In this document: in pieces, positions 6,764-12,405 of the stretch
Layout of the letters: each line of letters starts with the position of its first letter
How positions within the stretch are numbered: position 1 is the stretch's first letter
Source: JALZAA01 sp046724655
GTDB taxonomy: Bacteria; Actinomycetota; Acidimicrobiia; IMCC26256; JACDBD01
Direction of reading: 5' to 3'
Assembly: GCA_046724655.1 (NCBI GenBank)
Contig: JBKOWY010000202.1
Location: forward strand, 1 to 12,405
Length of the DNA: 12,405 nt
The notes under the pieces: generated by a model
The model's database searches: none
What the model was told of the DNA's origin: nothing
The model's input: the letters and a program-made list of their open reading frames with translations, nothing else
Position numbers and translations under genes: made by a program

Positions 6764-7354
6764 ATGGCCACGCTGATTGCCGATCTCTCGATGTCGCTCG
6801 ATGGCTTCGTCGCCGACCCCGACGACAACCCGAACGAGCTCTTCGGTTGGATGTTCGGCGGCGACGTCGCCGTGCCCACCGCCAACCCCGCAGTGACGTT
6901 CCAGTCCCCCGAGGCCAGCGCCCGCATGATCCGTGAGGTGTTCAGCGACCTCGGCGCCCTGATCGGCGGTCGCCGCTACTTCGACCTCGCCGGCGGCTGG
7001 GGTGGAACCCACCCGGCGGGTGTCCCCACGTTCATCGTCACCCACAGCGTGCCTGAGGGATGGCCGCGACCGGACTCGAACATCAGCTTCGTCACCGACG
7101 GCCTCGACAGCACCGTCGAGCAGGCGGCCACGGTCGCCGGCGACAAGCTCGTCGCTGTCGCCAGCCCGAACATCATCCAGCAGCTGCTCAACGACGGCCG
7201 GCTCGATGCCATTCACGTCAACGTCGTGCCCGTGCTCCTCGGCGAGGGCGTCGCGTTCTTCGCCAACCTCTCCAACGCTCCGGTCCGGCTCGACGGACCG
7301 GAGATCATCGAGAGCAAGGGCGTCACCCACCTCACGTACACGGTCGTCAAGTGA
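6764..7354 (+). CDS. dihydrofolate reductase/RibD C-terminal-like reductase
   Basis: A 196-residue single-domain protein of the DHFR-like RibD C-terminal family: the LSMSLDGFVADPDD opening (8-21), the loop GALIGGRRYFDLAGGWGG (64-81), the PTFIVTHSVPEGWP strand-turn (88-101), the SPNIIQQLLNDGRLDAIHV nucleotide-side helix and strand (134-152), and PVLLGEGVAFF (156-166). The family uses NADPH; most stand-alone members have no proven substrate and are not the housekeeping folate enzyme. AAGGAG (6752-6757) is 6 nt before the ATG. Its stop overlaps the start of the next hydrolase by 4 bp (GTGA), so the two are made together, and both probably answer to the divergent HxlR regulator. Confidence 0.9.
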   Translation: MATLIADLSMSLDGFVADPDDNPNELFGWMFGGDVAVPTANPAVTFQSPEASARMIREVFSDLGALIGGRRYFDLAGGWGGTHPAGVPTFIVTHSVPEGWPRPDSNISFVTDGLDSTVEQAATVAGDKLVAVASPNIIQQLLNDGRLDAIHVNVVPVLLGEGVAFFANLSNAPVRLDGPEIIESKGVTHLTYTVVK

Positions 7355-8247
7355 CTGCCACCAATGCGGCAGCGGGTTCAGGCGAGCCGAGCGACTTGCG
7401 CGACCGCTCCGTCGAACGAGGCCCGCATCGCATGCACGTGGGTGAGCGCGACGGCGAGGACCCCGCGATCGTGCTGATGCATGGCTTTCCGGACAACCAC
7501 CATCTCTACGATCGGCTCGTCCCGCATCTGCGGCGTCGTCACGTCGTGGTGTTCGACTTTCTCGGCTGGGGAGAGTCCGACAAGCCGGTGGAGTACGACT
7601 ACACCTTCGCCAACCAAGTGGGCGATTTGGACGCGGTCGTCAACGGCCTCGGGCTTGATCGCGTGGTTCTCGTCGTGCACGACGCCTCAGGACCAGCCGG
7701 GATCAACTGGGCCCTGGACCATCCTCAGAGCGTGGGGGGCATTGTCGCTCTCAATACCTTTTACAGCTTGCAGCCGGATGCCCCGCCGAGGCCACCTGAG
7801 GCCATCCGGCTGTTCTCCGATCCCAACTACGCCCGGCTCACCCAACATTTCGCTGAGTCTCCCCGGGAGTTCCGCTGGCTGTTTGACTTCCAAGTCGGTG
7901 GCTTCATCCTCAACAAGGACGTCCGTAGGGAGTTCGTCCCACTCCTGTACCGCCAGTTCGAGGCGGAGCCGAGCACACTTCAACCCTTCCTGGCGCTCAA
8001 TCGAAATCTAAACGCGGCAGTTATCGCGAACACCGAGCGCACCCCGGAGCTCGGGTCCTTCCCGGTACCGGTTCGGTTCGCATTCGGGGAACGCGATCAG
8101 TACCTTGACCCAGCCCTCGCACGTAGTCTTGCCGGACTCTTCGGGCGCGGCGAGGTGACCTTGATCGAGAGTGCCGGCCACTTCCCCCAACTCGATGCAC
8201 CGCAAGAGACTGCGAACGCGATCCTGACTGCACCAACGACTGGATAA
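7351..8247 (+). CDS. alpha/beta hydrolase with Asp nucleophile (HDASGP type), paralogue of 2317-3219
   Basis: A 298-residue Asp-nucleophile alpha/beta hydrolase. HGFP (44-47), FDFLGWGESDKP, the elbow VVHDASGPAG with Asp111, the acid Asp249 (GERDQYLDP) and base His277 (SAGHFPQ) are clear. The strand-6 site is Asn135 (LNTFY), so Asp249 must be the acid. The cap is about residues 139-235 and is unlike that of the first hydrolase, whereas both core halves align closely, so the two enzymes probably share chemistry but differ in substrate. The residue after the nucleophile is Ala, not the halide-binding Trp. I place the start at GTG 7351, overlapping the previous stop, because the first core strand lies upstream of the later ATG at 7432. 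A hairpin follows the stop. Confidence 0.85.
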   Translation: MTATNAAAGSGEPSDLRDRSVERGPHRMHVGERDGEDPAIVLMHGFPDNHHLYDRLVPHLRRRHVVVFDFLGWGESDKPVEYDYTFANQVGDLDAVVNGLGLDRVVLVVHDASGPAGINWALDHPQSVGGIVALNTFYSLQPDAPPRPPEAIRLFSDPNYARLTQHFAESPREFRWLFDFQVGGFILNKDVRREFVPLLYRQFEAEPSTLQPFLALNRNLNAAVIANTERTPELGSFPVPVRFAFGERDQYLDPALARSLAGLFGRGEVTLIESAGHFPQLDAPQETANAILTAPTTG

Positions 8248-8252
8248 GGAAA

Positions 8253-8279
8253 AGCCGAGTGGATGGAGGGGCCTCGGCT
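8253..8279. terminator. hairpin between convergent genes, possible bidirectional terminator
   Basis: AGCCGAG (8253-8259) and CTCGGCT (8273-8279) are perfect 7-bp arms around a 13-nt loop, exactly between the stop of the hydrolase and the stop of the convergent sigma factor. There is no clear U-run on either side, so termination is inferred mainly from position. Confidence 0.35.
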
Positions 8280-9169
8280 CAATCTGCTCGTCGCACCAGG
8301 CGGGTGTCGTCGTACTCGGGCCACGGGGTGTCCTTCCCGGAGGGCCGGTCCGCATCCCCGCACTGCGCACGGGTGAGCCTTTGCCAAGGCGTCCGGCCGC
8401 GGCGGGCACGTGACGCGAGGAGGTTGACGGAAGCCGTGCTGTTGTGGCGCGGAATCGGCGCCGTGGCGTCCTCGTATAGCAGCGACACCAGCAACTCGAT
8501 GTCGAAACGCTCGAAGGCATCCATGTAGCGATTCAGCAGCGCTTGCTGCGTCTTGTCCTCCGGATGCAACGGGTTCGCCGGCGTGAGGTTGGTCGCGGAA
8601 AGCGTTGCGCGGGCTCGCTGGAGCGCGCTGTTGACTGACGCGACGCTGGTGCCGAGGAGCTCAGCGACCTCGATCGCTCTCCACCGCAGGACTTCCCGCA
8701 GGAACAGCACGGCTCGCTGACGGGGTGGCAGGTGCTGGAGTGTTGCGATGAACGCGATGCGGATTGTTTCCCGGGACGCCGTCAGCTCGGCGGGATCATC
8801 ACTCGGGCGTACGGCGTGGCCGTCGCGGGACGGCTGGCGCCACAAGTGCTCCGGGAGCCGTTGAGTGGCCGCCCCGTCGTCCCGAGACTCCTGTCCGAAG
8901 TCCATCGGGAGGGGCCGCCGCCTTCGGCTTTCGAGCATGTCCACGCACACGTTGGTGGCGATGCGGTACAGCCACGTCCGAAGCGCCGCCCGACCTTCGA
9001 ACCTGTCGTAGCCCCGCCATGCCCGGACGATCGTCTCTTGGACGGCGTCCTCCGCCTCGAACGTCGAGCCCAGTATCCGGGAGCAGTGACGGGTCAGCTC
9101 GGGCCGGTGTGGTTCGAACGTGGATGTGCATGCCATGCGGGCATCATGCGCACCCTCGGCGTCTCGCAC
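8279..9169 (-). CDS. ECF-type RNA polymerase sigma factor (SigG/SigJ-like) with truncated SnoaL-like tail
   Basis: Region 2 spans about residues 17-86 (HRPELTRHCSRILGS, AEDAVQETIVRAWRGYDRF, LRTWLYRIATNVCVD) and region 4 about 136-190 (FIATLQHLPPRQRAVLFLREV, then VAELLGTSVASVNSALQRAR). This is the subgroup with a fused C-terminal SnoaL-like domain instead of an anti-sigma factor. The linker and start of that domain are visible (LLNRYMDAFERFD...LLYEDATAPIP, 211-240), but after residue 240 the family pattern vanishes and the frame ends at 296, some 50-60 residues short, with no continuation seen in other frames. The gene may be a degrading or altered form. The start is uncertain: GTG 9169 has GGGAGG only 2 nt away, ATG 9136 better fits family length. 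Region 4 binds -35 DNA; the regulon is unknown. Confidence 0.8.
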   Translation of the reverse strand: MRDAEGAHDARMACTSTFEPHRPELTRHCSRILGSTFEAEDAVQETIVRAWRGYDRFEGRAALRTWLYRIATNVCVDMLESRRRRPLPMDFGQESRDDGAATQRLPEHLWRQPSRDGHAVRPSDDPAELTASRETIRIAFIATLQHLPPRQRAVLFLREVLRWRAIEVAELLGTSVASVNSALQRARATLSATNLTPANPLHPEDKTQQALLNRYMDAFERFDIELLVSLLYEDATAPIPRHNSTASVNLLASRARRGRTPWQRLTRAQCGDADRPSGKDTPWPEYDDTRLVRRAD

Positions 9170-9387
9170 ATCCTCCCGCGCTCGTGAGTTCAGTTCCGAC
9201 CGCAGCTAGAGGCCAGCGCTTCTCCGGGTGGACGGGGGCTCGAGCGGGCAAGCCGCGCAATGGGCGTGCACGTTCGGCGAGCGGAACCGGCCTTCACCGC
9301 TGCCGGAACGCGTCGGTCTCGGGGTGGAGGGACAGTTTCAACCTTTCGGGGGAGACCGACGCAGCCGGCCGACGGTACGGTCGTCGC
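9170..9387. promoter_or_regulatory. divergent intergenic region between sigma factor and histidine kinase
   Basis: 218 bp without a gene. On the plus strand TACGGT (9376-9381) fits an actinobacterial TANNNT -10, and a start point 7 nt downstream coincides with the GTG at 9388, implying a leaderless kinase mRNA. No convincing -35 is seen. The reverse-strand promoter of the sigma gene must also lie here, but I cannot assign it. Confidence 0.3.
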
Positions 9388-10551
9388 GTGGTCGACGACG
9401 CGGCGTCCATGGCGGTCGGCGCGGTTCGGTGGGTGGTCCCCGCCTTGGCCGGCGGCGCAGCCGTGGCCGCGATCCTCGCTGACCCCGGGTCGCCGATCGA
9501 GAGCGTGGTCGCGGTGGCAGCCGTGGTGCCCTTCGTCATCTGGGCGATGTGGCCCCATCGCATACTTGCGCTTGCCCTGGTTCCGGTGACCGGCGCGGCC
9601 GAGGTGGTCGCCCAGCAATCGGGGGACCTCGAACCGCTCATGTTCCTGGTGTGCATCGCCGCGACGGTGATCGGGATCTCGGAGCGGTCCCGGATCGTCG
9701 TGGTGATCGTCGGCCTCGGCGCCGCGGCGATCCCGTTCATCGTGGAGGCGGCGTACGACGACGGGATCTTGTACGGCGTGTGGATCATGGGCGTAGCCCT
9801 CACCTTGGTTCTCGCGCGCGGGTTCCGCCGTCAGTTGGACCTGGCCGACCAGCTGTCCGCGACCCGACAGGCGCTGGCCCGCCAGGTCGTCCTGGACGAG
9901 AAGCGAAGCATCGCTCGCGACGTGCACGATCTCGTCGGCCATGGATTGGCCGCTGTCCTACTGCACGTGACGGGCGCCCGTCACGTCCTCCGACGCGATG
10001 TCGAAGCCGCCGACGAGGCCCTGGCGGACGCCGAGACCGTGGGGCATCGCAGCTTGCAGGAGCTGCGCCGCACGCTGAGCGTGCTCCGCGATCCGCACGA
10101 CGACGGCGCAATGGCCGCGCCTCCGCTGCCCGACGCGACCCATATCGCCGACACGGTGCGGGCGGCGCGTCGTGCGGGGTTGGACGTCGACTTCACACTC
10201 GAGGGCGACGTGCGCCGCATCGATCCGATCGTGGGGCTGTCGCTCCACCGGGTGGCCGACGAGGCGCTCGACAACGCCCGACGCCACGCGCCGCGAGCGG
10301 TCACCGACGTGTTTCTCAGGGTGCAAGACGATGCCGTGGTCCTCGTGGTGGACAGCGTCGGACCACTCGATGTCGACGCCGGTGTCCCTTCCGGCTACAT
10401 CGATCGTCCGCGCTACGGCGTCGTGGGCATGAGGGAGCGCATGGCCGCGGTCGGCGGTGACCTCGAAGCCGGCGAAACCGAGACCGGGTGGGTGGTGCGT
10501 TGCCGCGCCCCACTCGGTTCCGCCGTTCGTGCCACCGAGGCCGGACCGTGA
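9388..10551 (+). CDS. NarL-type sensor histidine kinase (HisKA_3)
   Basis: About 387 residues. The N-terminal ~145 residues are very hydrophobic and make about six membrane helices (roughly 11-31, 37-55, 57-73, 83-97, 102-121, 127-144) with almost no extracellular loop, suggesting a signal sensed in or at the membrane. A linker helix leads to the HisKA_3 phosphotransfer motif EKRSIARDVHDLVGHGLAAV with His180, then an ATPase domain with N-box EALDNARRHA (292-301) and the G-box YGVVGMRERM (343-352). Upstream codons remain open, but they read as Arg-rich non-membrane sequence, so I start at GTG 9388; ATG 9409 is the alternative. The stop overlaps the response regulator start by 4 bp (GTGA), so the pair is translationally coupled. 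The stimulus is unknown. Confidence 0.88.
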   Translation: MVDDAASMAVGAVRWVVPALAGGAAVAAILADPGSPIESVVAVAAVVPFVIWAMWPHRILALALVPVTGAAEVVAQQSGDLEPLMFLVCIAATVIGISERSRIVVVIVGLGAAAIPFIVEAAYDDGILYGVWIMGVALTLVLARGFRRQLDLADQLSATRQALARQVVLDEKRSIARDVHDLVGHGLAAVLLHVTGARHVLRRDVEAADEALADAETVGHRSLQELRRTLSVLRDPHDDGAMAAPPLPDATHIADTVRAARRAGLDVDFTLEGDVRRIDPIVGLSLHRVADEALDNARRHAPRAVTDVFLRVQDDAVVLVVDSVGPLDVDAGVPSGYIDRPRYGVVGMRERMAAVGGDLEAGETETGWVVRCRAPLGSAVRATEAGP

Positions 10552-11192
10552 TCAGGGTGGTGCTCGTCGATGACCAGGCGATCGTGCGCACGGGGTTGGC
10601 TCGCATCCTCTCGCCCGCTGACGGTTTCGAGGTCGTCGCCGAATGTGGCGACGGCGGGGACGCGGTCGCGACCGTGCCGAGGGTGGGCGCGGACGTCGTG
10701 TTGATGGACATCCGCATGCCGGTGCTCGACGGCATCGAAGCCACTCGGCGGCTGTGCGCGCTTCCCGACATGGCACCGATCCTCGTCCTCACCACGTTCG
10801 ACGAGGACGAGCTGCTGTGGGGGGCAATCGAGGCCGGAGCGAGCGGTTTCGTGCTCAAGGCTTCCACGGCCGACGAGCTGATCGCGGCGGTGACGGCCGT
10901 TGCCGGCGGAGCAGCCTGGTTCGATTCCAGCGTCGCGCCGAGGGTGCTGGAGACGTACCGCCGCGACGTCGCCCCCGCGCGCCGCTCTGCTCAACGGATC
11001 GACGAGCTCACGGACCGTGAGCACGACGTCTTGCGCCTCCTGTCGCGCGGCGCCACCAACGCAGAGATCGCGGCCGGGCTGCACGTGAGCGAAGCCACGG
11101 TGAAGACCCACGTCGGCAGCATCTTCATGAAGCTGGGTGTGCGAGACCGCGCCGCTGCCATCGTCTACGCATTCGACCACGGCGTTGTGTAG
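10548..11192 (+). CDS. NarL/FixJ-type LuxR response regulator
   Basis: A 214-residue DNA-binding response regulator. The receiver domain has the acidic pair Asp8/Asp9 (VLVDDQ), the phospho-acceptor Asp54 (LMDIRMP), Thr82 (VLTTF) and Lys104 (VLKAS). The LuxR-type HTH occupies about 153-207, with ELTDREHDVLRLLSRGATNAE and EATVKTHVGSIFMKLGVRDR. The start is the GTG at 10548 overlapping the kinase stop; the open frame extends upstream only as an out-of-context reading of the kinase gene. It is the cognate partner of the kinase at 9388 and may control the small membrane protein that follows as well as distant genes; targets are not visible. Confidence 0.93.
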   Translation: MIRVVLVDDQAIVRTGLARILSPADGFEVVAECGDGGDAVATVPRVGADVVLMDIRMPVLDGIEATRRLCALPDMAPILVLTTFDEDELLWGAIEAGASGFVLKASTADELIAAVTAVAGGAAWFDSSVAPRVLETYRRDVAPARRSAQRIDELTDREHDVLRLLSRGATNAEIAAGLHVSEATVKTHVGSIFMKLGVRDRAAAIVYAFDHGVV

Positions 11193-11222
11193 CCGCAAGA
11201 TCCGAGGCGCGCCGCGAGGCTC

Positions 11223-11259
11223 CACCCGTAGTCGGAGTCACGTTCGAGACCCACGGGTG
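11223..11259 (+). terminator. hairpin after the two-component operon
   Basis: CACCCGT (11223-11229) pairs perfectly with ACGGGTG (11253-11259), with a 23-nt loop whose own ends (GTC...GAC) can extend the stem. It starts 31 bp after the response regulator stop and ends 61 bp before the next start. There is no U-run, so terminator versus mRNA structure is unresolved. Confidence 0.3.
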
Positions 11260-11298
11260 ATGCGCCGATCCTCCTCCACTCCGATCATGAAGATGACC

Positions 11299-11310
11299 AG
11301 GAGGAGGAGG
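11299..11310 (+). promoter_or_regulatory. strong ribosome-binding site for the 2TM protein
   Basis: The purine tract AGGAGGAGGAGG contains overlapping perfect anti-16S matches and ends 9 nt before ATG 11320. It decides the start of the small gene and predicts high translation compared with its neighbours, several of which lack a clear site. Confidence 0.6.
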
Positions 11311-11319
11311 TCGACCACC

Positions 11320-11661
11320 ATGACGAATACGCCCGCAGAAGCCGACAGGCCCCGTACGCAGCGCGCGCGTGAAGAGGCTCAGCGGTGGGTGCGCAGGAAG
11401 CGCATCCTCTACACGATCCTCGGGATCTACGTCGTGCTCAGCCTCATGTGGTTCCTCATCGACATGGCCGACGACGGCACCGAGAGCCTCTGGTTCTACT
11501 GGCCGATGCTCGGCGTGGGCGTAGCCGTGGCTGTAGTGGCAGTCGTCATGTTCGGAATCGGCGGCCTGTTCGGCACCGGCTGGGAGCGCCGCCAAGTCGA
11601 TCGTTACCTCGATCGGCACGGTGACTCTGGCGGCAATACGACGACGCACCAACGGAACTGA
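11320..11661 (+). CDS. small 2TM-domain membrane protein
   Basis: A 113-residue protein with a charged, Arg-rich N-terminal helix (about 10-28), a first membrane helix at 29-48 (ILYTILGIYVVLSLMWFLI), a short acidic turn (DMADDGTES), a second helix at about 57-84 containing WFYWPMLGVGV, and a charged tail with WERRQVDRYLDRHG. The RRKR-helix plus F-WP-LG-G layout matches the 2TM domain family found alone or attached to histidine kinases. The start is set by the strong AGGAGGAGG tract (11300-11310) 9 nt before ATG 11320. An in-frame ATG at 11287 precedes the tract and is unlikely. It follows the two-component pair in the same direction and may be an accessory membrane partner of it; its function is unknown. 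Confidence 0.75.
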   Translation: MTNTPAEADRPRTQRAREEAQRWVRRKRILYTILGIYVVLSLMWFLIDMADDGTESLWFYWPMLGVGVAVAVVAVVMFGIGGLFGTGWERRQVDRYLDRHGDSGGNTTTHQRN

Positions 11662-11670
11662 TAGGCGAAG

Positions 11671-11818
11671 CTCAAGAGCATCAATGGTCATCGGCTACAC
11701 CGGCGACGTCGCCCGCTTCCGGAATCGTGATCACTTCGCCGCCTACACCGGCGCCGCCCCCATCGAGGTGTCCTCAGGCGGGAGGATCACCCACCGCCTC
11801 TGGCGCGGCAACCGCCAG
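11671..11818 (+). pseudogene. IS110-family transposase remnant (C-terminal Transposase_20 region)
   Basis: Codons from 11684 to 11818 read IGYTGDVARFRNRDHFAAYTG, then APIEVSSGG and THRLWRGNRQ, which is the signature of the C-terminal (IS116/IS110/IS902) domain that includes the catalytic Ser region of these DEDD/Ser transposases. The match stops abruptly after NRQ: the expected continuation (a helix with LNHA and QIR) is absent in every frame. Just upstream, a different frame gives LKSING (11671-11688), resembling the helix-hairpin-helix that normally precedes this domain, so an internal deletion and frameshift are likely. Nothing of the N-terminal DEDD domain is present nearby. The piece is only about 50 codons and cannot be active. 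Confidence 0.8.
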
Positions 11819-12405
11819 GGGCGATCAGCAGGAATCCGGGTGCCGGTGTGAGCCCACCCGCGAGCGACGCGCCATCGAGCTCGACCTGGTCCGCCGGTTG
11901 ACCACGCCGAAGTGCTGTGGCGAGGGTGTGAACTCGACGATGCCGGCAGGACGACTCATGCCTACCTCCTCGGGAATCGATCGCTCAAGCAAGCGGCTGA
12001 AGCACGCTGCGTCGGATCCAGCATGTCGCATCCAGCACGGGTCGAGAGCGTTGGCAAGCGCGGATTTGACTCCGATCCGACAGTGAGCTCTGGTCTCTGA
12101 ACCGGGTCCAGCCCTCGACCGACGATCGCCGACCAGCGCCTCCGGTTCGGCTCTTCGCGCCTGCGCGATGTTCGCGGCCTCTGACCGATCGTCGACGCGC
12201 CCTGAGAGTTTGGCAACGGGCGGAACCGGTGGTCGCCGGGTGGGCACGTCTTCGGCGTTCCGCGCGCTGCCGGGCGCGCACTGAACGACGCGATTCCAGA
12301 ACCACCGGATTTCGAGCGTACGCGTCATTTAGCCACCGGTGCCGAGCGCGCCCGAGGTGCCGATAGGGCGCGCCGCGTGCTACTCATCTGGCGACGTTCG
12401 GTGCG
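11819..12405. other. 587-bp stretch without a recognisable gene
   Basis: The reading frames here (for example 11825-12328 minus, 11912-12100 plus) give Arg/Ser/Pro-rich products with no motif I recognise and no good start signal. It may be decayed DNA left by the IS110-type insertion, or the non-coding flank of a gene beyond the right edge. Confidence 0.45.

Noticed and set aside
7060..7350. Upstream extension of the second HDASGP hydrolase
   Set aside because: It is a shifted reading of the reductase gene, Arg/Gln/His-rich, and the protein core begins only after GTG 7351.
8764..9387. Upstream extension of the kinase reading frame to 595 residues
   Set aside because: The extra 208 residues are an antisense reading of the sigma factor gene and of the intergenic region. 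They show no membrane or domain pattern, whereas the helices begin just after 9388.
11825..12328. 167-codon minus-strand frame near the right edge
   Set aside because: No motif or family pattern, no ribosome-binding site, and the frame overlaps the region just after the transposase relic, where frames are long by GC bias alone.
1..12405. CRISPR, tRNA, toxin-antitoxin or phage defence system
   Set aside because: No regularly spaced repeats, tRNA-like cloverleaf with flanking integrase, small paired toxin-antitoxin genes or defence-type nuclease/helicase were seen. Short Arg-rich frames are GC-driven shadows.

Overview
The window is GC-rich chromosomal DNA (about two thirds G+C by eye) with frequent GTG starts, 4-bp start/stop overlaps and SCP2-fused HxlR regulators. 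This fits an actinomycete-type (Actinomycetota) genome; no rRNA or other marker gene is present, so the placement is an inference. I count thirteen protein genes or gene parts plus one transposase remnant.

Layout. 1-534 is the 3' end of a DHA2-type MFS drug exporter, whose stop overlaps the tail of a convergent AraC-type regulator (509-1369, minus). Divergent from that is an HxlR regulator with an SCP2-like ligand domain (1460-2137), then two overlapping alpha/beta hydrolases (2317-3219 and 3194-4078), the second resembling fluoroacetate/haloacetate dehalogenases. 4079-4983 has no recognisable gene but holds several inverted repeats. An SDR oxidoreductase (4984-5850) converges on a second HxlR-SCP2 regulator (5869-6522, minus). 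Divergent from it are a DHFR/RibD-like reductase (6764-7354) and, coupled to it, a third alpha/beta hydrolase (7351-8247) that is a paralogue of the first. An ECF-type sigma factor with a truncated C-terminal domain (8279-9169, minus) is followed by a divergent NarL-type two-component pair (9388-11192), a small 2TM membrane protein (11320-11661), a decayed IS110-family transposase fragment (about 11671-11818), and roughly 590 bases with no recognisable gene.

How it may work. The left 8 kb reads as an accessory detoxification/catabolic region: one exporter, three serine-hydrolase-fold enzymes using an Asp nucleophile, two oxidoreductases and three ligand-responsive repressors or activators. 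The most notable pattern is a module seen twice: an HxlR-SCP2 regulator beside a hydrolase carrying the HDASGP nucleophile elbow. Both copies are associated with an AT-rich TTACTTGTA/TTACAAGTAA element. The right part (sigma factor, histidine kinase/response regulator, 2TM protein) looks like an envelope or stress signalling block. Substrates and inducers cannot be read from the sequence. I found no CRISPR array, tRNA, rRNA, phage or toxin-antitoxin system.
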